Assembly: GCA_001913845.2 (NCBI GenBank)
Contig: MKGP02000059.1
Span: 1-55,364 of the forward strand
Length of the DNA stretch: 55,364 nt
Reading direction: 5' to 3'
Source: Limnothrix sp. CACIAM 69d
GTDB taxonomy: Bacteria; Cyanobacteriota; Cyanobacteriia; CACIAM-69d
The translations under genes were made by a program, and so were the position numbers. Of this stretch, positions 27,794-37,275 are shown piece after piece; position 1 is the first letter of the stretch, and each line of letters opens with the position of its first letter. Below the pieces are notes generated by a model. It saw only the letters and a list, made by a program, of their open reading frames with translations, had not been told where the DNA came from and did not search any database.

Positions 27794-28900
27794 TTAATCA
27801 ACAGCCTGAAGACAAGTTTGGGCGAGCTGCTCCGCTTGGGCCGGGTCGATCGACTCAGGCGTTGCCAATACCTGGCCGTTCAGGCCGCTCCCTTGCCAAT
27901 AGTCCACAAACTCCGACGCAGCACCGCAGAGGATCCAGCGCGAGGGGGTTGCTTGGCCGTAGGCGGTGATGGTTTCGATCGCCAGGGAAAACCCACCGGC
28001 CTTGAATTTGGGGTTCAAATCCCCGTCATATTCAAACTTGCTCAACATCAACTGCACCGCCCGCAAGGCTCGGGCATCAAACCCGGGAGCATCGGTCAAG
28101 GTACGGGCCCGAAACACCGGCCGCAAGGTTCGGAACGGAATGCGCACCGTTTGCCAAATGTTATAGACCGTATCAAAAGAGGCGCAATAGCCAATGCCAT
28201 CCCAGCGGGATTCCGCGCGCAAAATGAGCTTGTAGCGTTGGCCATCGCCCTTGATGCGCAATTCCAACCCCTCAAAGGCCGACAGATTAATCGGCTCCTG
28301 AAAATTGCGGGTGCGAATGGAGGCGAACCCCCCGGAATTGTCGGTGGAAACATTCCCCGCAAACAGGCCATATCCATTAAACAAACGCAGATCGCTGCTG
28401 CTGACTCCGCCCATCACTACATCATCGATCGCCCCCCAAACTTGGGCCAGTTCGGGGCTGGGTTGCCGAAAGTCGCAAACCATTTGCGGCAATCGTTGGG
28501 GCGATCGGGTCGCTTGAGCCGCGCGATCGACCCAGGCTTCGGGGGCCGCTGCTCCAAAAATCAAAATCGCCGCCGCCTGTTCGATCGGCGCTTCCGCCCA
28601 TTGGTCAAGGGTCAGCCAATGAAGATTGGGATCCGCCGGCAGCCGGGCCCGATCGACCCCCAAGGCCCAAACTTGATAATTCCGTTGCAGGAGCGATCGC
28701 ACCACCCGCCGGCCCACATCCCCACAGGCCCCCCACACCAGGGCGATCGGGCGCGCAGTCTGGGCTAAAGACGGTTCCATCCAATCCACCTTGGCCTGTG
28801 TCCCCATCAGTTTTTGTACCCAACCAAAATCACCAATCACGGGAAACACCCCAAAATAGCGCAGGGTGCTGACGAATCGATCGAATGCCCAAGTTGCCAT
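27794..28900 (-). CDS. CIA30-domain protein with N-terminal Rossmann-like segment
   Basis: This 368-residue protein has a CIA30 (NDUFAF1) domain at about residues 140-330, with WGAIDDVVMGGVSSSDLRLF, then GGFASIRTRNF, LELRIKGDGQRYKLILR and FRARTLTD. The N-terminal part (about 50-125, ALVWGACGDVGRRVVRSLL) resembles the nucleotide-binding start of an atypical SDR. However, it is short and the remaining SDR core is absent. CIA30 proteins assist complex I assembly in mitochondria; in cyanobacteria the role is unknown, perhaps NDH-1 related. It lies downstream of the P-loop-like gene on the same strand, with a 146-bp repeat element between. Confidence 0.8.
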   Translation of the reverse strand: MATWAFDRFVSTLRYFGVFPVIGDFGWVQKLMGTQAKVDWMEPSLAQTARPIALVWGACGDVGRRVVRSLLQRNYQVWALGVDRARLPADPNLHWLTLDQWAEAPIEQAAAILIFGAAAPEAWVDRAAQATRSPQRLPQMVCDFRQPSPELAQVWGAIDDVVMGGVSSSDLRLFNGYGLFAGNVSTDNSGGFASIRTRNFQEPINLSAFEGLELRIKGDGQRYKLILRAESRWDGIGYCASFDTVYNIWQTVRIPFRTLRPVFRARTLTDAPGFDARALRAVQLMLSKFEYDGDLNPKFKAGGFSLAIETITAYGQATPSRWILCGAASEFVDYWQGSGLNGQVLATPESIDPAQAEQLAQTCLQAVD

Positions 28901-28994
28901 TGGTTTGCGTGGGGTGAATCAACAGTCTAATCAAAGACTCGATGCAGTGGACTGTATTGATCCTAATGATTTCCCCCAAGGCTTTGCGGAACCA

Positions 28995-29140
28995 TAGGGC
29001 CTGTCGTCATTATTTCGAGGTGATGCTGAAACAGTTGCTCTTCCATGCCCTAGTCGTCGCAACAAGATGCTCAAGCCCCTTGTCCCCCACGATCCGCTAA
29101 CGGCAGACCTAGGGTTTCGTGCTCAAGACGACAGGCCCTA
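28995..29140. mobile_element. 146-bp TIR element carrying a degenerate palindrome
   Basis: TAGGGCCTGTCGTC (28995-29008) is repeated exactly inverted at 29127-29140. Inside lies CAAGATGCTCAAGCCCCTTG (29063-29082), a mutated form of the common palindrome, followed by TCCCCCACGATCCGCTAACG. That flank recurs at about 45000. The element nearly fills the gap between two same-strand genes and encodes nothing. Confidence 0.75.
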
Positions 29141-29149
29141 GGCCGTTAT

Positions 29150-30289
29150 TTAACCCAATCGGTGGCGCAACCAAAGGGCCATGAGCGGCAATGCCACCCG
29201 ATATCCCAACTCGGGCCCATACACCAACCCCTTTTGTTGCAAGCTGGCCAGGGCCCCTTGCAGGCCGCCCCCCCGCGAAAGGCGGTGTTTTTGGACATAT
29301 TCCCGCGCATGGGGGCGATCGGTCGGATCCAACGCCAAACTTTCCAGCAGCCGCACTTGGGAATCGGGCAGCAACAACAGCAACGATTCAAACGTGGCCG
29401 ACAAGTCCTCCACTAACCCGATCGCCGCGCGATCGACCTGCTCCGCCGTAATCGCCACCGGGGTCGCCGTCGATCGGCCCCGTTGCCCCGCCAGCACATC
29501 CAGCCAAATTCGCCGGGCCAGGGCGATCGACTCGCCAAAATGGCCGCCCGCATTCAGGGCAAACCGCCGAATTGCTTCCGGAGTCCAGTGCAATCCCAGC
29601 CGATCGCTCCGTTCCCGCAGCCAGGGTTCCAACTCGGCCACCGACAGGGGAGGCAGCAACAAAATCGCCAAATTATGGTCGGTGACCCACTCATCGGCCG
29701 TCGTGGCAATCAGGGCATAGCTCACTCGGGCTTGCCGCTGAATTTCGGCCCGCAAATATTGCTCCCAGCGCCCGTCACGATCCCATGACCTGAGGTGGGG
29801 TAAGTTGGCCAAAACCATCACCACCCGATAGTTCAGCCCATCGGCCAACTGTTGGGGCAAGGCCAGCAGCGATTGGAAACTCGCCCACCGATCGGCCGTG
29901 GGCGGCAACCGCAGTTCCGGCCGATGCCCCCAGCGGATGGTGGCCCCCATGGTTTCGGCCCACCGTTGCAGGGTTTGGCGCTCCCGCTCTTGGCGGCAGG
30001 CTTGCAAAATGCCCGTGGCCAAACAGTCCACCAATCGCTCCGGACTCACGGCCCGCAAGCAATCAAGCTCCATGACTTGGGCCCCCAAGCTGGCGGCCGC
30101 ATAGGTCAAAAGGGTGCGCCGACCAATGCCCGGCACTCCGGCCAACAACACGTCGCCATCCGCTTGCAGAATTTGACACAACTGCTCCCGATCGCTCACT
30201 CGGCCCACCAAATAGGGCGGAATAAAGGGATTCAACGGGGGGCGATCGGGAAATGCATTCGCAGCCGCCACGGGCGAAAGGATGACCAT
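29150..30289 (-). CDS. P-loop ATPase-like protein with degenerate Walker motifs and C-terminal winged helix
   Basis: The 379-residue protein starts with a region like archaeal/STAND-type AAA ATPases (PPYLVGRVSDREQLCQIL, then AGVPGIGRRTLLTYAAA). The Walker A lysine and the next position are both Arg (GIGRRT in place of GIGKTS). The Walker B position reads VVMVLANLPHL without the acidic pair. The C-terminus (about 310-379) looks like a winged helix (REYVQKHRLSRGGGLQGALASLQQKGLVYG). It is probably a nucleotide-independent regulatory protein, or it binds nucleotide weakly. The ATG at 30289 is preceded by GAGG; a TTG at 30307 is an alternative. The gene is divergent from the P-type ATPase gene. 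Confidence 0.7.
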   Translation of the reverse strand: MVILSPVAAANAFPDRPPLNPFIPPYLVGRVSDREQLCQILQADGDVLLAGVPGIGRRTLLTYAAASLGAQVMELDCLRAVSPERLVDCLATGILQACRQERERQTLQRWAETMGATIRWGHRPELRLPPTADRWASFQSLLALPQQLADGLNYRVVMVLANLPHLRSWDRDGRWEQYLRAEIQRQARVSYALIATTADEWVTDHNLAILLLPPLSVAELEPWLRERSDRLGLHWTPEAIRRFALNAGGHFGESIALARRIWLDVLAGQRGRSTATPVAITAEQVDRAAIGLVEDLSATFESLLLLLPDSQVRLLESLALDPTDRPHAREYVQKHRLSRGGGLQGALASLQQKGLVYGPELGYRVALPLMALWLRHRLG

Positions 30290-30349
30290 TTTCACAACCT
30301 CAGCCAAACCAGTGACGGACTTTAATCAAGATCGATTGCGATCCTGATA

Positions 30350-30366
30350 GCACTATATAATAGTGC
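30350..30366. promoter_or_regulatory. Palindrome enclosing a TATAAT box between divergent genes
   Basis: GCACTATATAATAGTGC is a 17-bp palindrome (GCACTAT-ATA-ATAGTGC). It contains TATAAT at 30356-30361, 161 bp before the P-type ATPase start and 61 bp before the opposite start. A TTGCGA lies 14 bp upstream of the hexamer, which is a short spacer. It could be an operator overlapping a -10 element. Confidence 0.5.
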
Positions 30367-30522
30367 CAGCCGATCCCGCTGACTCATCTCGCCTTAGGGG
30401 ATCGCAATTTTTAGCGACCAACGCGACTAAAGCCCATTTGCAAATTTCCTGATCCCAAACCCCGCGATCGCCCACCATCCCACTAGAGCGATCGGGTTTG
30501 GTCACCCACCCCCTCCAGATCT

Positions 30523-33492
30523 ATGATTATTGACTCTCCTGCCCGCACGGCCACCCCCAACGCGGCAGCCAAGCCCGTGGCCTGGCATTCCCTGGATCCA
30601 CAAGCCGCGATCGAGCAGTTGCAAGCCCGACCCGAAACCGGCCTCAGTTCCGTCGAAGTGCGCGATCGACTGGCCCAATACGGGCCCAACGAACTTGATG
30701 ATGGCGGTGGCCGCAGCGTTTGGGAAATTCTGTTGGGTCAGTTTGGCGACATCATGTTGCTGATGCTGATCGGGGTTGCCTTCGTGTCTGCCGGCCTGGA
30801 TCTGTTTGAAGGTTGGCAAAGCACCCAACAGGCCAACCTCAGCTTGGTGGAAGGCTTCCAACAGGGCAAATTTCCCTTTCCCAAGGATGCCTTGGCCATC
30901 TTTGTGATCGTGATCTTGAACGGCACATTGGGCTATTTGCAGGAGAGTCGGGCCGAAAAAGCCCTATCCGCCCTCAAAAAATTGTCATCCCCCCGAGTTC
31001 GGGTGCAGCGAGATCAGCAAATCTTGGAAGTGGATGCCAAGGAACTGGTTCCCGGCGATGTGATGTTGATTGAAGCCGGAAACCAGGTGGCCGCCGATGG
31101 CCGAATCCTGGAATTGGCCAATCTGCAAATTCAAGAAGCCGCCCTGACCGGGGAAGCCCATGCGGTGGATAAGCAGGTGAATTTGACCCTGGATCCGGAA
31201 ACGTCCCTGGGCGATCGCCTCAACCTGGTGTTTCAAGGCACGGAAGTGATTCAGGGCCGCGGCAAGGTGCTGGTTACGGAAACCGGGATGCGGACGGAAC
31301 TGGGCAAAATTGCCACCATGATCCAGTCCGTGGAAGCGGAAGAAACCCCCCTGCAACAACGGATGGAGCAGTTGGGCAAGGCCCTGGTCACCGGCTCCAT
31401 GGTGTTGGTGGTGCTGGTGGTGGTGGGCGGAACCTTTGCCCTGGGTTGGGAAAACTTCCGCAAGCTGCTGGAAGTGTCCCTCAGTATGGCGGTGGCGGTG
31501 GTTCCGGAAGGGTTGCCCGCCGTGATTACCGTGACGTTGGCCCTGGGAACGCAGCGGATGGTGCGCCGCCACGCCCTGATTCGCAAGCTGCCGGCCGTGG
31601 AAACCCTTGGCTCAGTCACCACCATTTGCTCGGACAAAACCGGGACGCTGACCCAAAACAAGATGATTGTGCAGGCTTTGGAACTGTGCGATCGCTCCGT
31701 GCGGGTCACCGGCCAAGGGTATGAACCCTTCGGCTCTCTGCAACCGGTGGATGCGGCCGGCCAGGTGGGTGAGCCGATCGCCGCCGAAACCTTGGCCCAG
31801 GAAGCGCCGGACGTATATTTGCTGCTGTCGGCCTGCGTACTCTGTAACGATGCCATTTTGCAGTGCGATAAAACCGTGACCGATCGGGGCAAGTCGCCTT
31901 GGATGATCATTGGTGACCCCACCGAAGGGGGACTGTTGGCCCTGGCCGGCAAAGGCAACCTGAGCCAGGAAGAGTGGACGAAGCGCTATCCCCGCGCCGC
32001 TGAGATTCCGTTTTCATCTGATCGCAAACGGATGAGCGTGTTTGTGCGCACCGATCAGGCCGGGCCCCTGTCGCTGACAGCCATCACCGGCCCCGCCAAG
32101 GTTTTGATGGCCAGCAAGGGATCGCCAGAGTTGGTGCTGGAACGGTGCGATCGCGTCCAAAGCGGTGTTGAGGCCCGTCCCCTGACCCCAGTCGATCGGG
32201 CCGACATCTTGGAGCGCAATAATCAATTGGCCAGCAAAGGGCTACGGGTCTTGGGCTTGGCCTACAAACCCTTGGATCAACTGCCCCCCGAAGCCAACAA
32301 TCATTCACCGGAACAAAACGGCTCCGCCACCGACCCCGAACAGAACCTAATTTGGCTTGGATTGGTGGGCATGATGGATGCGCCGCGCCCGGAAGTGAAT
32401 GAAGCCGTGGCCCGCTGTCGCATGGCTGGCATTCGCCCAATGATGATTACCGGTGACCACCAACTGACCGCCAAAGCGATCGCCCAGGAGTTGGGCATTT
32501 CCGCCGAGGGCGATCGGGTCTTGACCGGCACGGAACTGGAAAAAATGACCCAAGGGGAACTGGAAGAAGCCGTGGGCCGCGTTTCCGTCTATGCCCGCGT
32601 TTCCCCAGAACACAAGCTGCGGATTGTGAAAGCCCTGCAACACCAAGGCAAAATCGCCGCCATGACCGGCGACGGCGTAAACGACGCGCCCGCCCTCAAG
32701 CAGGCCAACATCGGCATCGCCATGGGCATCACCGGTACCGATGCCAGCAAAGAAGCCAGTGACATGGTGCTGCTGGATGACAACTTCGCCACGATCGTTG
32801 CTGCCACCGAAGAAGGCCGCGTCGTTTATGACAACATTCGCCGCTTCGTGAAATACATCCTCGGCTCCAACATCGGCGAAGTACTGACGATCGCCAGCGC
32901 CCCCTTGATCATCCCGATTTCCCAGGTAGGCGGTGACCTGGTGCCCCTCACGCCCCTGCAAATTCTGTGGATGAACTTGGTGACCGATGGGTTACCGGCC
33001 TTGGCCTTGGCCTTGGAACCCGCTTCCCCGGACGTGATGCAGCGGCCACCCCATGCCCCCCACGAAGGTATCTTCGCGCGTGGATTGGGAGCTTACATGG
33101 TGCGGATTGGGATTGTGTTTGCGGTGGTCACCATCGTTCTCATGGTCTGGTCTTACAACTACGCCAAAGGAACCAGCCACCCCGAGAGCTGGAAAACGAT
33201 GGTCTTCACGAGTCTTTGCATTGCCCAGATGGGCCACGCTTTGGCCGTGCGATCGGAAACGAAGCTGATTGTGGAAATGAATCTGTTCTCGAATCCCTAC
33301 GTGCTCTGGTCGGTGACGCTCACCACGCTGTTGCAACTGGCATTGGTGTACCTGCCGCCGCTGCAATCTTTCTTTGGCACTTCGGCTTTGGACTTCACGG
33401 AACTGCTGGTCTGTCTGGGCTTCAGCGCCCTGATTGTGGTTTGGATTGAGGGCGAAAAGCTGTTCCTCCGCTGGTTCTGGAACAAGCGCTAG
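30523..33492 (+). CDS. pacL: PacL-like cation-transporting P-type ATPase (type II)
   Basis: The 989-residue ATPase has a cation_ATPase_N domain, an actuator domain ([11 protein letters not shown]), the phosphorylation site [11 protein letters not shown] (Asp about 371) and the hinge [12 protein letters not shown] (about 714). Membrane ion-site segments resemble SERCA-type pumps: VVPEGLPAV (M4), [12 protein letters not shown] (M5) and [12 protein letters not shown] (M6). It therefore probably exports Ca2+ using ATP. M5 keeps both Asn and Glu, unlike single-site plasma-membrane pumps. A strong terminator follows. The promoter is probably near the palindrome upstream. Confidence 0.9.
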   Translation: MIIDSPARTATPNAAAKPVAWHSLDPQAAIEQLQARPETGLSSVEVRDRLAQYGPNELDDGGGRSVWEILLGQFGDIMLLMLIGVAFVSAGLDLFEGWQSTQQANLSLVEGFQQGKFPFPKDALAIFVIVILNGTLGYLQESRAEKALSALKKLSSPRVRVQRDQQILEVDAKELVPGDVMLIEAGNQVAADGRILELANLQIQEAALTGEAHAVDKQVNLTLDPETSLGDRLNLVFQGTEVIQGRGKVLVTETGMRTELGKIATMIQSVEAEETPLQQRMEQLGKALVTGSMVLVVLVVVGGTFALGWENFRKLLEVSLSMAVAVVPEGLPAVITVTLALGTQRMVRRHALIRKLPAVETLGSVTTICSDKTGTLTQNKMIVQALELCDRSVRVTGQGYEPFGSLQPVDAAGQVGEPIAAETLAQEAPDVYLLLSACVLCNDAILQCDKTVTDRGKSPWMIIGDPTEGGLLALAGKGNLSQEEWTKRYPRAAEIPFSSDRKRMSVFVRTDQAGPLSLTAITGPAKVLMASKGSPELVLERCDRVQSGVEARPLTPVDRADILERNNQLASKGLRVLGLAYKPLDQLPPEANNHSPEQNGSATDPEQNLIWLGLVGMMDAPRPEVNEAVARCRMAGIRPMMITGDHQLTAKAIAQELGISAEGDRVLTGTELEKMTQGELEEAVGRVSVYARVSPEHKLRIVKALQHQGKIAAMTGDGVNDAPALKQANIGIAMGITGTDASKEASDMVLLDDNFATIVAATEEGRVVYDNIRRFVKYILGSNIGEVLTIASAPLIIPISQVGGDLVPLTPLQILWMNLVTDGLPALALALEPASPDVMQRPPHAPHEGIFARGLGAYMVRIGIVFAVVTIVLMVWSYNYAKGTSHPESWKTMVFTSLCIAQMGHALAVRSETKLIVEMNLFSNPYVLWSVTLTTLLQLALVYLPPLQSFFGTSALDFTELLVCLGFSALIVVWIEGEKLFLRWFWNKR

Positions 33493-33942
33493 GAGATCGG
33501 CATTCAGCCAAAATCACGGGAATCACTGGCATAAATTGCCGTGACTGATAGTGGGGGGCGATCGCTCCCCTTTTTTTGTGGCTTTTTTCGATCACGCCTA
33601 GGGCATGGATCGAAAAAAATAGACCGGCCCCCTGGAAGCTGTCAGCGGCCGATGGCCAAAAATTGCTAAATGTAACGCGATCGAGCCAGTCTTCAGGTCT
33701 GCTGAACGGAAAGTTTAGGTTTCTTTATCAATTCATGAACAACCACTGACATTCTCCATCTCGATCTCGTCAGCAGTCTTGAACACCCAAATGGCTCCAT
33801 AGCAGGATTCTTGGCAAAAATTGCCTAAAATTCTCATTTTTAATTCTTTACTTACAGCAAAAAAGATTTATGAATAACGCTTTACGAAGTCAGTAGAATA
33901 GCAACATCCATAAGGCAGTAAGTATTCTTGCTCACCACCATC
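33493..33942. other. 450-bp gap between the P-type ATPase and ndhD
   Basis: It holds the terminator at 33553-33577 and an AT-rich stretch (33700-33927) that must carry the ndhD promoter. No ORF or RNA gene was recognised. Confidence 0.6.
33553..33577 (+). terminator. Rho-independent terminator of the P-type ATPase gene
   Basis: GGGG and CCCC arms enclose the HIP1 octamer GCGATCGC (33559-33566), and seven T follow (33571-33577). It lies 60 bp after the stop codon. Confidence 0.85.
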
Positions 33943-35622
33943 ATGGCGGATCATTTTCCCTGGCTGACCGCGATCATTCTGTTTCCGCTGATCGCGGCCT
34001 TCCTGATTCCCCTCCTCCCCGATCGCAACGGCAAAACCGTCCGCTGGTTCGCACTCAGCGTCGGCGTACTGGACTTTCTATTGATGGTCTATACGTTCTG
34101 GACGCACTACGACTCCAGCAACTCCAGCTTCCAACTGGTTGAAAAATATCCCTGGCTGCCGCAAATCGGCTTTAGCTGGGCCGTCTCCGTTGACGGCATC
34201 TCGATGCCCCTTGTTCTGTTGGCTGGATTTGTCACCACGTTGGCCATGTGGGCCTCCTGGCAGGTCGATCGCAAGCCTCGGTTGTTCTATTTCCTGATGT
34301 TGGTGCTCTATGCAGCCCAAATCGGGGTGTTCGTGGCCCAAGACCTGCTGCTGCTCTTCATTCAGTGGGAATTGGAACTGGTTCCGGTGTATCTACTGGT
34401 TTCCATCTGGGGCGGTCAAAAGCGCCGCTACGCCGCCACCAAGTTTCTGATTTACACCGCTGCCGCTTCGATCTTTATCTTGGTTGCTGGTTTGGCCTTG
34501 GCCCTGTCCGGCGACGGCCCCGTCACCTTCGACTTGGCAGACTTGGCCCTCAAGAACTATTCCTTGGGCTTGGAACTGTTGCTCTATGCAGGTTTGTTGA
34601 TTGCATTCGGGGTCAAGCTAGCCATTTTCCCCATGCACACTTGGTTGCCGGATGCCCACGGGGAAGCTTCTGCGCCCGTGTCTATGATTCTGGCGGGTGT
34701 GCTGTTGAAAATGGGTGGCTACGGGTTGATTCGTCTGAACCTGGAATTGCTGTCCGATGCCCACATCTACTTCGCACCGGTACTGGCCATTCTCGGGGTG
34801 GTGAACATCATCTACGGTGCTTTCGCCTCCTTTGCCCAGAACAATATGAAGCGCCGCTTGGCCTATTCGTCCGTGTCGCACATGGGCTTTGTGCTGCTGG
34901 GCATCGCTTCGTTCACGGACTTGGGGGTCAGCGGCGCAATGCTGCAAATGCTGTCCCATGGTCTGATTGCAGCCCTGCTGTTCTTCTTAGCAGGTGTGAC
35001 CTACGATCGCACCCACACCCTGGCGATGGATCAAATGCGCGGCATGGGTCAACTGATGCCGAAGGTGTTTGCGCTGTTTACGGCGGGGGCCCTGGCTTCC
35101 TTGGCGCTGCCGGGAATGAGCGGTTTTGCCAGTGAGCTGGCGGTGTTTGTTGGGTTCACCAGCAGCGATATCTATAGCTCCACGTTCTGCACGGTGACGG
35201 TGTTCTTGGCTGCGGTGGGTGTGATTCTCACGCCGATTTATCTGCTGTCGATGCTGCGTCAGGTGTTTTACGGCACGAGTGCGGATCTGGCTTGCGAGGT
35301 GGGCAATGCGGGCCTGCAAAACCAGGATGTGGAAGGCGCAGTTTGTTTTGGTACCGATTGCGTGTTGCCGGATCAGGCCGTGTTCCGGGATGCCCGGAAG
35401 CGTGAGGTGGCCATTTCGATGGCGTTCCTGATTCCGATCGTGGCGATCGGGGTGTATCCGCAACTGGCCACAAAGGTCTATGACGTGAAGACGGTGGCCG
35501 TGAACTCGCAGGTGCGGGAGTCTTACACGATCGCGAAGGCCAATCCTGAGTTCTTTGCCCAGGGTCTGTTCCAACGGTCGATCGCCCAGAAGGTGGCTCA
35601 GGCTCCGACGCTGGCGGAATAG
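33943..35622 (+). CDS. ndhD: NADH dehydrogenase-like complex (NDH-1) subunit NdhD
   Basis: The 559-residue membrane subunit is a proton-pumping antiporter-like subunit of NDH-1. Blocks typical of the family include [34 protein letters not shown] (with the essential Glu), [33 protein letters not shown] and [20 protein letters not shown]. It resembles the NdhD1/D2 type used in respiratory NDH-1L rather than the D3/D4 CO2-uptake forms, but that distinction was not tested. A TTG start at 33928 would add five residues; the ATG at 33943 was used. No other ndh gene is adjacent, and ilvC is convergent. Confidence 0.94.
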   Translation: MADHFPWLTAIILFPLIAAFLIPLLPDRNGKTVRWFALSVGVLDFLLMVYTFWTHYDSSNSSFQLVEKYPWLPQIGFSWAVSVDGISMPLVLLAGFVTTLAMWASWQVDRKPRLFYFLMLVLYAAQIGVFVAQDLLLLFIQWELELVPVYLLVSIWGGQKRRYAATKFLIYTAAASIFILVAGLALALSGDGPVTFDLADLALKNYSLGLELLLYAGLLIAFGVKLAIFPMHTWLPDAHGEASAPVSMILAGVLLKMGGYGLIRLNLELLSDAHIYFAPVLAILGVVNIIYGAFASFAQNNMKRRLAYSSVSHMGFVLLGIASFTDLGVSGAMLQMLSHGLIAALLFFLAGVTYDRTHTLAMDQMRGMGQLMPKVFALFTAGALASLALPGMSGFASELAVFVGFTSSDIYSSTFCTVTVFLAAVGVILTPIYLLSMLRQVFYGTSADLACEVGNAGLQNQDVEGAVCFGTDCVLPDQAVFRDARKREVAISMAFLIPIVAIGVYPQLATKVYDVKTVAVNSQVRESYTIAKANPEFFAQGLFQRSIAQKVAQAPTLAE

Positions 35623-35630
35623 GGCAGTGG

Positions 35631-35654
35631 AACCGGGTTGGAAAATGCCCGGTT
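35631..35654 (+). terminator. Hairpin directly after ndhD
   Basis: AACCGGG (35631-35637) pairs with CCCGGTT (35648-35654) around a 10-nt loop. It starts 9 bp after the stop. Confidence 0.5.
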
Positions 35655-35695
35655 TCGCCGCTCGGTGAACTCATCGGTTAACTCAATAAACTTCG

Positions 35696-35741
35696 ATCGG
35701 GGGCGATCGCTATCTCAAGGAGATGGTCGATCGCCCCCGAT
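35696..35741. terminator. Strong 14-bp hairpin with HIP1-type core
   Basis: ATCGGGGGCGATCG (35696-35709) pairs perfectly with CGATCGCCCCCGAT (35728-35741) around an 18-nt loop. It is symmetric enough to work for ndhD and for the opposite strand. Confidence 0.65.
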
Positions 35742-35870
35742 TTAGTCACCAGATCCGCAAAAATACAGCCCCAAAAATACAGATCGAAAAAATACAGATC
35801 AAAAAAGGGAGCCGATCGACTCCCTGACAGGCTATCTTTTCAAGCCGCATTCAGTTTGCTAAAGACACCC

Positions 35871-36016
35871 TAGGGAATGGCGACAGGCCCTAGGATCAGA
35901 CAGAAACGATTGGTTTTCTATGTCCCAGTTGTCGTAACAAGGGGCTTAAGCCCCTTGTCCCCCGCGATTTGCCAACGGTGGAATCAGGTTTTCAGGCGAT
36001 TTGACGACACGCCCTA
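35871..36016. mobile_element. Diverged relative of the 146-bp element, with perfect palindrome
   Basis: The right end GACGACACGCCCTA (36003-36016) differs by one base from that of the 28995-29140 element. The left end (TAGGGAATGGCGAC, 35871-35884) is poorly conserved. The palindrome CAAGGGGCTTAAGCCCCTTG (35938-35957) is perfect and preceded by GTCGTAA. The length is the same, 146 bp. A second right-end-like sequence, GGCGACAGGCCCTAGG, lies near 35879-35894. Confidence 0.55.
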
Positions 36017-36066
36017 GGAAATTCCTGAGGAGTCCCTAGAAGTTGCCGAAAAATTTCCTGGAAAGC

Positions 36067-37170
<1,104 letters not shown>

Positions 37171-37275
37171 TCAAACGGTGTGAGAACTGTTGATTTGGCT
37201 CAGGTTGCCCTTGGGGAACGCGATCGGGGATTGATCGTCAAGCGATTTATTGGGAACGTTGAAAGAGGTTTGGGT

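Larger units (their letters stand above)
35623..36066. other. 444-bp convergent gap with hairpins and a repeat element
   Basis: No gene. It holds two hairpins behind ndhD (35631-35654 and 35696-35741) and a repeat element with the 20-bp palindrome (35871-36016) in front of the ilvC end. Confidence 0.75.
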
